Positions 27,957 through 38,273 are shown, counted from the first letter of the stretch. The stretch: 64,000 bases of DNA from Rhodanobacter sp. OK091 (GCF_900142825.1 NZ_FRCH01000002.1:310001-374000); one strand, 5' to 3'. The notes: generated from the letters alone by a model not told the origin. Numbers and translations are program-made.

Positions 27957-29486
27957 CTACCCGTGCGAGGCGGTTTGGGTGGCCTGCGGTGTGGTCGTCT
28001 TGCGCGCCGGTCGGACAGCACTGCTTCGCGACTGTGCGAGCGCACGCGCCATGCGCCGCACCGCCTCGTCCAGTTCGGCTTCATCGTGATAGCTGAAGCC
28101 CAGTCGCATGAACGGTTGCTCGCGCTGGAAGAATTCATAGCGTCCGGCACCGAAGAACTGCACACCTTCGAGGTCACCGGCAACGGACCAGGCAGCCACG
28201 TCGATCGCATCGTCGACACGCAGCCATAGCCCCGTGCCGCCGGCGGGGGTGCGGAACGTGACGGCGCTGCCGAGGTGGCGCACCAGCGATGCCGCCAGGG
28301 CATCGCGCCGGGCAGCGTAGATGCGCCGCATCCGTCTTACATGGCGCAGCAATTCACCATCTTCGAAAAGTTCGGCAATCGCACATTCCATCGCCGCATC
28401 GCCCTGGGCATCGCTCGCTGCGCGCAGACTTGCCAGCCGTTCGAACACCGGTGCTGGCGCAATCACGAAGCCGGAACTTATTCCTGGTGCCAGCAGGTTG
28501 GACAGCGAGCCGATATAGATCACGTTGGCGCGGCCCGCGCCCGAGGCAATCGGCAGGACAGGCTTGCCGGCGTAATGGAATTCGTGGTCGTAATCGTCCT
28601 CGATGATCGCAAAGCCGTGCCGCAAGGCGAGCTCAGCCAACCGCAACCGTTTCGCATGTGACATGACGACGGTGGTCGGGAACTGGTGATGCGGCGTCAG
28701 GAACACGGCGCGCACCTGCTGCTGCGCCAGCAAGGCCTCCAGCGCGCTGATGTCGAGCCCGTCATCGTCCAGCGGCAAAGGCATCAGTCGCGCACCGGCG
28801 AGCTTCAGCACGCTCCACGCCGGCGGATAGCCGAAAGCCTCGACGACCACCACATCGCCCGGCTGCAACAGCATGCGCGCGACCAGGTCGATGGCCTGTT
28901 CGATGCTGCGCGTGATCATGAGATTGTTTGGCGTCACCGGTAGCGCGCGCGTGCTCGCCAACATGGCCGCCAGTTCCTTGCGCAGGCGCGGGTGGCCGCA
29001 GGGATCGGCATAGGTCAACAAGGCACGACCACGCTGGCCGATGGCGCGGCGGAACGCACGCGCCATTGCCGCTGCTGGAAACAGACGCACATCGGGCATG
29101 CCGTTGCAGATGTTCAATGCACCTGGCGCCGGCGCGCCGATGGGCGGCAACTGATACACGGGTGGCATGAGCCGGTATGTCGGGCGTGCCGGGTATTCCG
29201 CCGACGGCGCATGCGGAGCGAACGGTACGTTCACCGAATCGGCGACGAAGGTGCCTCCGCCGATACGTGTATGGATCAACCCTTCGGCCGCCAACTCGCC
29301 ATAACCGGCGACCACGGTGTTGCGATTGATGCCCAGGCATTCGGCCAGTTCGCGCGAACCCGGCAGTGCATCGCCGGGCTTGAGCCGGCCGCGCCGGATG
29401 TCGTCGGCGATGGCGCCAGCAAGCTGCAGGAACAGTGGCTGTTCCCGCGTGGGGTCCAACACGATAGGCAGCTCCCATCGGCGCAT
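27957..29486 (-). CDS. MocR/PdxR-type regulator lacking the PLP lysine
   Basis: A 509-residue GntR-aminotransferase fusion. The N-terminal winged helix (residues ~10-80) shows 'QLAGAIADDIRRGRLKPGDA' and 'LPGSRELAECLGINRNTVVA'. The fold-type I aminotransferase domain follows ('TPHHQFPTTVVMS', 'IIEDDYDHEFHY'). Where the PLP-binding lysine normally sits (SxSK), this protein reads 'IGSLSNLLAPG', with Asn at residue 330 (codon 28499-28497). Schiff-base formation is therefore not expected, although phosphate-cup residues look preserved. Targets are unknown. The divergent neighbour is the HAF-repeat gene, 123 bp away, a plausible target by position only. Confidence 0.85.
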   Translation of the reverse strand: MRRWELPIVLDPTREQPLFLQLAGAIADDIRRGRLKPGDALPGSRELAECLGINRNTVVAGYGELAAEGLIHTRIGGGTFVADSVNVPFAPHAPSAEYPARPTYRLMPPVYQLPPIGAPAPGALNICNGMPDVRLFPAAAMARAFRRAIGQRGRALLTYADPCGHPRLRKELAAMLASTRALPVTPNNLMITRSIEQAIDLVARMLLQPGDVVVVEAFGYPPAWSVLKLAGARLMPLPLDDDGLDISALEALLAQQQVRAVFLTPHHQFPTTVVMSHAKRLRLAELALRHGFAIIEDDYDHEFHYAGKPVLPIASGAGRANVIYIGSLSNLLAPGISSGFVIAPAPVFERLASLRAASDAQGDAAMECAIAELFEDGELLRHVRRMRRIYAARRDALAASLVRHLGSAVTFRTPAGGTGLWLRVDDAIDVAAWSVAGDLEGVQFFGAGRYEFFQREQPFMRLGFSYHDEAELDEAVRRMARALAQSRSSAVRPARKTTTPQATQTASHG

Positions 29487-29609
29487 GGCGCGATTGTAAC
29501 GACTATCCGCGGCGGCGACCGACCGGACTAGCTCCCATCGCAAAAGTGGCGCTTTCGATGCGTTCCAGGCGAGCTCAATCTCGAAGTCCACATCACGAGG
29601 GAGTACGTC

Positions 29610-30929
29610 ATGCGCAAGATTCCGTATGCAATCCTGATCGCCACGCTGGCCGGCAGCGGCGCAGTCGCGCAAGCCCTGGCGGCATCGGGCGGTCCCGGTT
29701 ATTCCGTCTACAACCTGCCGTCGGCGGGTGGAACTTTCAGTTCCGGCAACAGCATCGACAACCTCGGCATCATCGGCGGCAATGCCAATCAACCCGGCGA
29801 CAAAACCACGCACGCCACGGTGTGGCTGTTCGGGTCGCGGTTCGACCTGGGCACTCTGGGCGGCGCCAACAGCAGCATTCAATGGCCGGTGAAGAACAGC
29901 CTTGGCGTGATCTCCGGCATGGCGGAAACCGCCGACGTGAACCCTTTGGGCGAGGCCTGGAGCTGTTCGGCTTTTTTCCCCGGGGCAGCGACCTTGCATA
30001 ACTGCGCCGGCTTCGTTTCCGACTGGGGCAAATTGCGCGCGCTGCCCACGCTGGGTGGCTACAACAGTTTCGCCACCGGAACGAACAACCTGGGCCAGAC
30101 AGTCGGTTGGGCCGAGAACACCGTACACGATTCGACCTGCAATCCGCCGCAGGTGCTGCAGTTCCGCGCGGTGGTCTGGGGGCCGGGCAAAGACCAGATA
30201 GAGGAACTGCCGCCGCTGCCGCCACTCCCTGGCGAAACCACGGTGGACACGGTTTCAGCGGCCACCGCCATCAACGATCAAGGCCAGGTCGTCGGCATTT
30301 CGGGCATCTGCTCGAACGCGGTCGGCGGGTTGAGCGCCATCCACGCGGTGATCTGGCAACACGGCCAGCCGACGTATATGGGCAATATTGGCGGGGCGGC
30401 CTGGAACACTCCGATGGCGATCAACCGCAACGGCGCGGTGGTCGGGTTCGCCAATGTGCAGACTGGCCGCGGGCTTCTGGCGCATGCGTTTCTGTGGACC
30501 CAGAGCGGCGGTATGCAAGATCTGGGCACGCTGCCAGGACAAGGTGCCGGTGCGCAGAGCCAGGCGCTTGGCATCAACAAGCTAGGTCAGGTGGTCGGCT
30601 TGTCCTGCATGGCCGGGTTCGCGAGTTGCCAGGCATTCCTGTGGCAGAACGGCGTGATGGCCAATCTCAACGAGCTGGTTGCAACGGGTTATCGCGATCA
30701 GCTCATCCAGGCCAGCGACATCAATGACGAAGGAGTGATCACCGGCGAGGCAGTCGACGCTTCCGGTGAGGTTCTCAGTTTCGTGGCGACCCCCGGCTAT
30801 GGCCTGAGCAGGAATGTTGCAGCAAGTACTAATGCTGCCATCCAGGGCGTTCCGTTGCCGGCGAAGCTGCGGACGAAACTCCTGCAGCGCATAGGCCTGA
30901 AGGCGTCCGATTTCGGCGCCGTCAAATAA
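29610..30929 (+). CDS. Exported HAF-repeat protein
   Basis: A 439-residue exported protein with a signal peptide ('MRKIPYAILIATLAGSGAVA', cleavage around ALA). The mature part is built of HAF repeats, ~50-residue units with patterns such as 'DLGTLGGANSS', 'ALPTLGGYNSFATGTNNLGQ', 'ATAINDQGQVVG' and 'LGTLPGQGAGAQSQALGINK'. HAF-repeat proteins are predicted to be beta-propeller or beta-rich surface proteins without a known activity. About six units are visible, with Cys pairs in loops. There is no autotransporter or sorting domain at the C terminus. The gene is divergent from the MocR-like gene. Confidence 0.8.
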   Translation: MRKIPYAILIATLAGSGAVAQALAASGGPGYSVYNLPSAGGTFSSGNSIDNLGIIGGNANQPGDKTTHATVWLFGSRFDLGTLGGANSSIQWPVKNSLGVISGMAETADVNPLGEAWSCSAFFPGAATLHNCAGFVSDWGKLRALPTLGGYNSFATGTNNLGQTVGWAENTVHDSTCNPPQVLQFRAVVWGPGKDQIEELPPLPPLPGETTVDTVSAATAINDQGQVVGISGICSNAVGGLSAIHAVIWQHGQPTYMGNIGGAAWNTPMAINRNGAVVGFANVQTGRGLLAHAFLWTQSGGMQDLGTLPGQGAGAQSQALGINKLGQVVGLSCMAGFASCQAFLWQNGVMANLNELVATGYRDQLIQASDINDEGVITGEAVDASGEVLSFVATPGYGLSRNVAASTNAAIQGVPLPAKLRTKLLQRIGLKASDFGAVK

Positions 30930-30941
30930 TCGCGGCAGTGC

Positions 30942-30974
30942 GGCGATGCCTATCCGCAACGGATGGGCATCGCC
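30942..30974. repeat. Perfectly positioned 15-bp hairpin between two genes
   Basis: Arms 30942-30956 and 30960-30974 pair in 14 of 15 positions around a CAA loop. There is no T-run on either side, so it does not look like a standard intrinsic terminator. It lies 13 bp past the HAF-repeat stop and 22 bp before the next start, and could be a processing or attenuation site. Confidence 0.6.
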
Positions 30975-30996
30975 ATCAGCGCCAGCGGGGAAAGCC

Positions 30997-31395
30997 ATGG
31001 CCATGCATCACGAACAACACTTGCAACGAATGAACGAGAAATACGTGGCAGCCTCGCTGGCTGGCGACGTCGACTGGTATCGGATGCATCTCGCCGATGA
31101 GTTCGTCTGCATCGAATCGGATGCCTCGATGCTCGACAAGAATGCGTTCCTGCGGCTGACCGCCCGAGGCTGCTCGGACCTTGAGGAGTACAAGCTGGTC
31201 GATGTCGACGTGAAGTTCTACGGAGACGTCGCACTGGTACGCGCACTGGGTTCGTGGACGAAGAAGACCGGCATGCGCGGCATCAGTCGCTACATCGACG
31301 TCTATGTCCGCAGCGACGATGAGTGGAAGGTGGTTTCCGCACAGATCACCCGCGCACCAATCGCGCGTGCTGGGAATGACCATGAGTCCGGCTAG
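30997..31395 (+). CDS. NTF2/SnoaL-like DUF4440-type protein
   Basis: A 132-residue cytoplasmic protein with the NTF2-like cone fold, judged from 'LQRMNEKYVAASLAGDVDWY', 'HLADEFVCIESDASM' and the terminal 'RYIDVYVRSDDEWKVVSAQI'. These proteins are often annotated as DUF4440 or SnoaL-like and can be enzymes or ligand-binding domains. There is no clear catalytic residue set to choose between them. GGGGAAAG stands upstream of the ATG at 30997; a second ATG at 31003 is possible. It is separated from the HAF gene by a strong hairpin. Confidence 0.75.
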   Translation: MAMHHEQHLQRMNEKYVAASLAGDVDWYRMHLADEFVCIESDASMLDKNAFLRLTARGCSDLEEYKLVDVDVKFYGDVALVRALGSWTKKTGMRGISRYIDVYVRSDDEWKVVSAQITRAPIARAGNDHESG

Positions 31396-31550
31396 CCTCG
31401 TGCTCCTTTGGCTCGCCTCTGCCGTCATCCTCGCGACGGCCGTGAGTCGGCACAGACAAGGTGTCGGGTGACATCGCGCTGCTGCGCATAACCTTGCCGA
31501 GGCCGGCGCATCGGGCATAGATTCGGGTCACCAACCGGGGAGGGCGAATC

Positions 31551-32129
31551 ATGCGCGTACTGGTAGCGGGTCTCATCGGCGGCATCCTGATGTTCGTGTG
31601 GGGTGTCCTGGCCCATATGGCGCTGGGACTGGGCAATGTCGGCATCAAGCCGCCGGCCAATGAAAATGTGGTGCTCAGCAGCCTGCATGAGGGTCTGGGC
31701 GAACAGCCGGGCGTCTACATCCTGCCGTCGCTGGATCCGAAGAAAATGGGCGATGCGGCAGAGGTCATCGCCTACCGGCAAAAAGCCATACGGTCGCCTT
31801 ACGCCTGGGTGGTCTACCTGCCGCAGGGCGAGGACATGACCAGGATGGGACCGCAGATCGGACGTCAATGGGCGTCGGATACCTTGAGCGGGCTGGCGCT
31901 GGCCTTTGTGATGGGGCTGGCCGGGCTGGGCTTCCGGCGCCGCCTCGCCGTGGCGGCCGCGGCCGTGGCATTCGCCTGGCTGGGCACCATGGTGCCGTAC
32001 TGGAACTGGTACCGCTTTCCGCTCGACTTCACCTGGGCTGCGCTGATCGAGCAACTGATCGGCTGGCTGATCGCCGGCGCCGCGATGGCCTGGTGGTTGG
32101 GCCGCAGCGAGCGCAAGCTGGCGAGCTGA
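31551..32129 (+). CDS. Conserved membrane protein of unknown function
   Basis: A 192-residue protein with an N-terminal helix ('VLVAGLIGGILMFVWGVLAH'), a soluble middle part (~25-110) with 'GEQPGVYILPSLDPKKMG' and 'SPYAWVVYLPQGEDM', and then three hydrophobic segments (~112-185, including 'MVPYWNWYRFPLDFTWAALI'). The predicted topology puts the middle part outside the cytoplasm. I recognise the type as a conserved hypothetical membrane protein seen in proteobacteria but know no function. It is followed by a REP-like hairpin and then serS. Confidence 0.75.
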   Translation: MRVLVAGLIGGILMFVWGVLAHMALGLGNVGIKPPANENVVLSSLHEGLGEQPGVYILPSLDPKKMGDAAEVIAYRQKAIRSPYAWVVYLPQGEDMTRMGPQIGRQWASDTLSGLALAFVMGLAGLGFRRRLAVAAAAVAFAWLGTMVPYWNWYRFPLDFTWAALIEQLIGWLIAGAAMAWWLGRSERKLAS

Positions 32130-32138
32130 TGCTTCATG

Positions 32139-32192
32139 CTCCCTCTCCTGCGTACAGCAGGAGAGGGCTGGGGATGGGCGAAGTCCCCATGC
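32139..32192. repeat. REP-like hairpin pair upstream of serS
   Basis: An 11-bp stem (CCCTCTCCTGC at 32141-32151 with its complement at 32157-32167, loop GTACA) is followed by a smaller hairpin around GGGGA...TCCCC (32171-32188). The CCCTCTCC...GGAGAGGG core is common as an intergenic repeat in Xanthomonadales. It lies between the membrane protein gene and serS. Confidence 0.7.
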
Positions 32193-32201
32193 GAAATGTG
32201 A

Positions 32202-33928
<1,727 letters not shown>

Positions 33929-33971
33929 CCGACGGACCCGCTGCGCCGTCAGCGCAAATGGGCGGACGAAC

Positions 33972-34766
33972 TCACCATTTTATGCGCCCGATCTCATGAT
34001 CGATTCCGCGGCGAAGCTGTTTCGCCAGCGCCGGGTTTCCGATGCGGCGGATGCTTGAGCGAAGCACCTGCAAATCCTGTCGCCAGCCGAGTTTGTCCCC
34101 CAGACGACGCAGCGAACGCGTTGACTTCACTTTGCGCTTGACGGCTTCGAGACTTTTCCAGCCAGCCGACGCCTCAACCCCATTCAACGTTTCCAGTTGT
34201 AGCCGAAGACGGCGTACGCGCTTGCGCCAACGATGAAGGCGAGCTGACGAACCTTCTGCCTGCGCCGCCGCTTTCGCCTTCTCCAGGCGCTTCAAGCTGC
34301 TCAGGACGGAGTGGTGCACCACCTTCTTCGTCAGGTCCGCCCACGGAAGGTCTGTTATCGCCAATGTCATCCGGCTCATCCTGGCGCGCCGTTTCGAAAA
34401 ATCCGGATCGCGGGACAACGCAGCGTCAAGCAAAAGGTCGCGGCGATGCCTCAGCTGATCGGCTACTTTTTTCCAGTACGGCTGGTGGTCGTTAGCCAGC
34501 TTGGACGCCGTCTCCGCCACCACCTGAGCGTCACGAAGCGGAGACAGGCCGTCGGCCAATCGATCCAGCGATCTATCGATCGCGTCGAACTTCGCGCCGA
34601 AAACCTCCCGGCCCAAATCCAGCGTACCCCGAAGCCTTCGTATCGCCTTGCGGGCCTCGTGCACGGCCACGTGACGATCCCGCTTCTTTTCCAGCGCCCG
34701 ACGCACTTCGTGCGCCTGCCTGGACGCCACCTCAGCAAGTTCCAGCCCCAACAATGTCGACGCCAT
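33972..34766 (-). CDS. CHAD domain protein
   Basis: A 264-residue all-alpha CHAD domain protein. The family pattern of paired helices with conserved His, Lys and Arg is seen in 'RHVAVHEARKAIRRLRGTLD' and 'RLHRWRKRVRRLRLQLETL', residues ~30-50 and ~175-195. CHAD domains bind inorganic polyphosphate through basic surfaces, and the protein is strongly basic, consistent with that. There is no CYTH/triphosphatase domain, so it is a stand-alone CHAD protein that may bind polyphosphate granules. Confidence 0.85.
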   Translation of the reverse strand: MASTLLGLELAEVASRQAHEVRRALEKKRDRHVAVHEARKAIRRLRGTLDLGREVFGAKFDAIDRSLDRLADGLSPLRDAQVVAETASKLANDHQPYWKKVADQLRHRRDLLLDAALSRDPDFSKRRARMSRMTLAITDLPWADLTKKVVHHSVLSSLKRLEKAKAAAQAEGSSARLHRWRKRVRRLRLQLETLNGVEASAGWKSLEAVKRKVKSTRSLRRLGDKLGWRQDLQVLRSSIRRIGNPALAKQLRRGIDHEIGRIKW

Positions 34767-34921
34767 AGGCCGCAGGCTTCATTCGAAGACGGGCAACTAG
34801 TCTAGTCCGTGGTCCTTTCCTGGTGCATCACTCGTTGTAGTACAGCAGTGATCGCTGGGGGCCAGGTCGTTCCTTAAACAGGGGGGACGAACTGGCTGGA
34901 CCGCACTGTTCGTAGGGAAGG

Positions 34922-35011
34922 TGGCGGAGGGAGTGGGATTCGAACCCACGGTACGCGTTAACGTACGACAGTTTTCAAGACTGTTGCCTTAAACCGCTCG
35001 GCCATCCCTCC
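34922..35011 (-). tRNA. tRNA-Ser (anticodon UGA)
   Basis: A 90-base class II tRNA gene read on the minus strand. The acceptor stem GGAGGGA pairs with TCCCTCC, a discriminator G and an encoded CCA follow, the T-loop GTTCGAATC is intact, and a long variable arm (CGTACGTTAACGCGTACCG region) marks tRNA-Ser. The anticodon loop reads CTTGAAA, giving UGA, which decodes UCA and UCG/UCU by wobble. No integrase gene or second copy of its 3' end is seen nearby. Confidence 0.96.
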
Positions 35012-35100
35012 GCGGGAAACGCATTGTAAGGCCAGTTGCATCGCTAGCCAACGCGGTGCGATCCGGTTGTAATCCGAATCCAGCCCATGGGACCCCTGCC

Positions 35101-36246
35101 TTGATCCGACGACTCGCCATACCCGCCTTCTGCGTTGCCCTCCTGATGATCGGTAGTTCATATGCCAGGGAGGCTCCGGCTCGCCACGATTTCGCCATCG
35201 ATGCACCGGTCCAGCCGATGGCCGTGCGCGTTGATGGCCGCTGGCAGGTCAGCTACGAGCTGCACTTCACCAACACGTCCCGTAGCGAGCTCAGGCTCAC
35301 GCGTGCCACGGTGCTTGGCGGACCGAACGAGACCCCACTTGCCGATCTCTCCGGAGCGGTGCTGGCCGCCGATCTGGCCCCGGTGAATACCATCGGGCAC
35401 ACCAAAGCCGATCCCGTCTTGATCGCGCCGGGTCAGCAAGCGGTGCTGTTTCTGGACATCGTCGTGCCTGAGCCGCAGGTTCCGCACGAGTTCCGGCATC
35501 GCTTCAGTTACACAACCGCAGGCAACAACAAGGCGCTGACGCAGTGGAGCGATGAGCTCGCGGTGGACAGCACGAAGCCCTCGCTGATCGCGCCGCCGTT
35601 GCGCGGTGGACCGTGGGTGGCCATACATAGCCCTGCCTGGCCGCGCGGACACCGACGTGTGTTCTACACCCGGTCAGGTCATGCCAGATTGCCGGGCCGG
35701 TTTGCCATCGACTTCGTCAAGGTGGACGACAAGGGCCGCATGACCGCGGGCGACCCCGACCTTGTCGGCGATGCTTTCGGCTATGGGGATGATGTGCTGG
35801 CGGTGGCCGACGCGACCGTCGCGGCGGTACATGACGGCATGGACGAGGCTTCGCGCATCTCGGCGCGAACGACGCCTCCAGCGGACGAGGATGCCGGCAA
35901 CTACGTCGCCCTGCGGCTTCCCGACGGCCGCTATGCCTTCTACGAACACCTGAAGAAAGGCAGCGTGCGTGTGGCTGCGGGCGACAAGGTCAGGACGGGC
36001 GAGGTCATCGGCGCGCTGGGTTTCTCCGGCGAATCCACCGGGCCTCACCTGCATTTTCATGTGGCCGACGGCAGTACGCCGCTAGGCGCAGAGGGCCGGC
36101 CGTTCGAGATTCGCAGCTATCGGAAGCTGGGCCATTACGACGACATCTCGAAACTCGGCTCCCCATGGGTGCCTATGGTCGATGGCAAGGGCGCGACACG
36201 CGTGGGCGAGTGGCCAGACGGGAATGATGTGGTGAGTTTCCCTTAA
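35101..36246 (+). CDS. Exported M23 family peptidase-like protein
   Basis: A 381-residue protein with a signal peptide ('LIRRLAIPAFCVALLMIGSS', cleavage near SYA), an N-terminal beta-rich domain (~25-180) and a C-terminal M23 domain. The M23 part shows 'GRFAIDFVKVDDKGR', 'GNYVALRLPDGRYAFYEHLK' and the metal-binding 'GPHLHFHVADG'. In lysostaphin-type enzymes the first zinc ligand is the His of HxxxD; here that place reads 'RFAIDF', so zinc binding may be altered or the His may lie further upstream. The TTG at 35101 is chosen because it starts the signal peptide; the frame is open to 35056. The likely role is peptidoglycan trimming, or a non-catalytic regulator. Confidence 0.75.
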   Translation: MIRRLAIPAFCVALLMIGSSYAREAPARHDFAIDAPVQPMAVRVDGRWQVSYELHFTNTSRSELRLTRATVLGGPNETPLADLSGAVLAADLAPVNTIGHTKADPVLIAPGQQAVLFLDIVVPEPQVPHEFRHRFSYTTAGNNKALTQWSDELAVDSTKPSLIAPPLRGGPWVAIHSPAWPRGHRRVFYTRSGHARLPGRFAIDFVKVDDKGRMTAGDPDLVGDAFGYGDDVLAVADATVAAVHDGMDEASRISARTTPPADEDAGNYVALRLPDGRYAFYEHLKKGSVRVAAGDKVRTGEVIGALGFSGESTGPHLHFHVADGSTPLGAEGRPFEIRSYRKLGHYDDISKLGSPWVPMVDGKGATRVGEWPDGNDVVSFP

Positions 36247-36249
36247 GGG

Positions 36250-36390
36250 GGGGGCTCGAAAAACCGGTGATTTTGGACCGTCATCCCAGCGAAAGCTGGG
36301 ACCCAGTGACTCTAATTCCTTGAAACCCCAAGGACGCTGGATCCCAGCTTTCGCTGGGATGACGAGTAATAGCCAGTTTTTCGAGGCCCC
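36250..36390. repeat. 141-bp palindromic repeat with GTCATCCCAGCGAAAGCTGGGA core
   Basis: Two inverted arms share the outer GGGGC(C)TCGAAAAAC and the inner CGTCATCCCAGCGAAAGCTGGG core, the latter itself a hairpin in each arm (36290-36301 side and 36341-36362 side). It lies between the M23 gene and the convergent sigma factor gene. The core type is widespread in proteobacterial genomes as an intergenic repeat. Confidence 0.85.
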
Positions 36391-36472
36391 TTGGCCCCTT
36401 GAGGGCGCGCGGACCAGCACGCAGGTTTCCTCCGCTGATCGAAGCTCGGCGACGTGGAAGCGGTGGTCGTCG

Positions 36473-37408
36473 TCAGTGCGTGGCGTCGTCGACCGAAAGC
36501 GTGACGTCCGGCGTCAGCAGCAGCTCAGCCTCGCCGGTGACGTAGCGGACATAACGGTAATCGCGGATGAAGCTGATCCGGCCGTCGCGCCACTCGAGCC
36601 ACATCACGTAGCTGGGCTTGGTATCGGCGCGGTCTTCGAAGACCGCGATCACTTCCCGCCCTTCGAGCCAGGCTGGGGCCAGCCATACGCCATCCATCGT
36701 GGCATAGAGGGTGAAGAACAAACCGACGTCCGCGGAGCCGGTGCGAAGCGGGTAATTGGACTGAACGAGTTTCACGTCGTCAGCGAGTAGCGCCCGCAGG
36801 CCATCCCAGTTTCGCTGGTTGAAGAGCGCGACATAACGCGCCACCGCGGCGGATGCCGGCCGCGCGTCAGGGAGTGGGCCGGCTTGCGCATTGATATCCC
36901 GAAGACGTGCGCGGCCACGCGCCAGGTGACCTTTCACGGCATCGACGGTGAGGTCGAGCAGGGTGCCGATCTCGATCAGCGATTCGTCGAGCACGTCTTT
37001 CAGGATGACGACGCTGCGCTGGAGGACGGGGAGCTCCACAAAGCGCGACACCGCGGTGTTCACCGCTTGTTGGCGCATCAGCATCTCCGCGGGGTCGGGG
37101 TTTGCTGGGTCGCCGGCGTCCGGCACAGCGTCGATCGGTTCGGCCATGCGCACCGCCCGGTTGCGCAGCAGATCGAGGGCGCGGTTGTGGGCGATGCGGA
37201 ACAGCCAGGGGCGCAGCGGCGGCGTCTCCTCCATATCTTGCAAGGCCATGAGAGCCCGGACCAGCGTGTCCTGCACGACGTCCTCGCCCTCGATGACCGA
37301 TCCCATGAGACGCGCGCAATAGCGGTGCAGCTCGGGCCGCAGCTGATCGGCCACGGCGAGGAGTGCTGCCCGGCGATCGCTTTCCGGCGTGGGGTGCCCG
37401 GTGCTCAA
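36473..37408 (-). CDS. ECF sigma factor with C-terminal SnoaL-like domain
   Basis: A 311-residue ECF-type RNA polymerase sigma factor. Region 2 is seen in 'LHRYCARLMGSVIEGEDVVQ' through 'LRPWLFRIAHNRALDLLRNR', and region 4 in 'LPVLQRSVVILKDVLDESLI' to 'AVKGHLARGRARLRDI'. After residue ~185 a NTF2/SnoaL-like domain follows ('RYVALFNQRNWDGLRALLAD'), as in ECF41/ECF56-like groups, where the extension controls activity instead of an anti-sigma factor. It overlaps the SDR gene upstream (ATGA at 37405-37408). No anti-sigma factor gene is adjacent. The two SDR promoters share a candidate recognition motif. Confidence 0.88.
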   Translation of the reverse strand: MSTGHPTPESDRRAALLAVADQLRPELHRYCARLMGSVIEGEDVVQDTLVRALMALQDMEETPPLRPWLFRIAHNRALDLLRNRAVRMAEPIDAVPDAGDPANPDPAEMLMRQQAVNTAVSRFVELPVLQRSVVILKDVLDESLIEIGTLLDLTVDAVKGHLARGRARLRDINAQAGPLPDARPASAAVARYVALFNQRNWDGLRALLADDVKLVQSNYPLRTGSADVGLFFTLYATMDGVWLAPAWLEGREVIAVFEDRADTKPSYVMWLEWRDGRISFIRDYRYVRYVTGEAELLLTPDVTLSVDDATH

Positions 37409-38163
37409 GCCGCTGCTTCCTCCAGGATGGTGACGCCTGCGTCGCCATTGAGTCCGAAGGCGAGGCCGTCGGCATATGTCGGATCGTCCAGCACGGAAAC
37501 CACCTTCTCGCCGAACTCCCGAGGCGGCATCGGTGTGCCGAAGCGGGTCAGGAACGCTTCGGGCGTGATGCCCATGGCGCTCGCGTAGGCGCTGGAGGCC
37601 ATGTCACCGATCCCGGTGCCGGCGACCATCTGCAGCGGTGCGACCGCCTGGAAGCTGATCCCGAGGTTCTTCTGTGCGGCAATGCCGTTGGCATACTTGG
37701 CCATGAACCAGAGCATACGCTTGGCGCCGCCATAACCGCCCGACATGGGCGATCCGCTGACGGCCGCGCCGCTCGATACCACGAGCACGCGGCTTCCCGG
37801 CTTGAGCGGCAGATTGAGCGCGGCCTGCAACCAATACAACCCGGCCTTGACGTCGTGCTCCCAGGGCACAGTGAAGTCCGCCCAGCTCACTTGGTCCAAT
37901 CGGCCCATCGGCGGTTTTGCGCCGGCATTGAGCACCAGGATGTCCGGGTGGACCTGGGTCAAGATGCGGTGGGCGGCGCTCTCGTCGGTGACGTCGGCGG
38001 ATATCGTGGCGACGCCCAGCCGGGCGCGGACGGACTCGAGCGCATCGGCGCCGCGGGCGACGACTGTCACCTTGGCGCCATGCGCCACCAGCGCCTCGAC
38101 CAGTCCCAGGCCAAGGCCGCGGCTTCCGCCGGTAACGACGACATGCTTATCTTTGAGGCTCAT
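37405..38163 (-). CDS. Short-chain dehydrogenase/reductase, operon partner of the ECF sigma factor
   Basis: A 252-residue NAD(P)-dependent SDR. The cofactor motif 'VVTGGSRGLGLGLVEALVA' is N-terminal and 'LVLNAGAKPPMG' (NAG motif) is near residue 85. The catalytic region reads 'SGAAVSGSPMSGGYGGAKRM', giving Ser, Tyr and Lys in YxxxK form. The substrate is unknown. It is the first gene of the operon with the sigma factor, which starts within its stop codon. A TGACTCC-N16-CGTC motif lies 36-62 bp upstream. Confidence 0.85.
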   Translation of the reverse strand: MSLKDKHVVVTGGSRGLGLGLVEALVAHGAKVTVVARGADALESVRARLGVATISADVTDESAAHRILTQVHPDILVLNAGAKPPMGRLDQVSWADFTVPWEHDVKAGLYWLQAALNLPLKPGSRVLVVSSGAAVSGSPMSGGYGGAKRMLWFMAKYANGIAAQKNLGISFQAVAPLQMVAGTGIGDMASSAYASAMGITPEAFLTRFGTPMPPREFGEKVVSVLDDPTYADGLAFGLNGDAGVTILEEAAA

Positions 38164-38198
38164 CGGTGCTTCTCCGGTGTCTTTAAGGTTATAGCCAA

Positions 38199-38225
38199 GA
38201 CGATTGGGGCGCGGGAAAGGAGTCA
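38199..38225 (-). promoter_or_regulatory. Candidate ECF sigma promoter of the SDR-sigma operon
   Basis: On the minus strand: TGACTCC (38225-38219), a 16-base spacer, then CGTC (38202-38199), followed by TTGGCT. The same two boxes with the same spacer precede the second SDR gene at 39051-39025. ECF promoters often combine a conserved -35 with a CGTC -10. By position, the ECF gene it drives may recognise it, making the operon autoregulated. Confidence 0.65.
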
Positions 38226-38273
38226 GTTCATGGTGCGACCTGACACTTATCTGCCGCGCCTCGGGCTTTTCGC

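Noticed and set aside
34767-35100. Possible integration site at tRNA-Ser
   Set aside because: No integrase gene, no direct repeat of the tRNA 3' end and no compositional break next to it.
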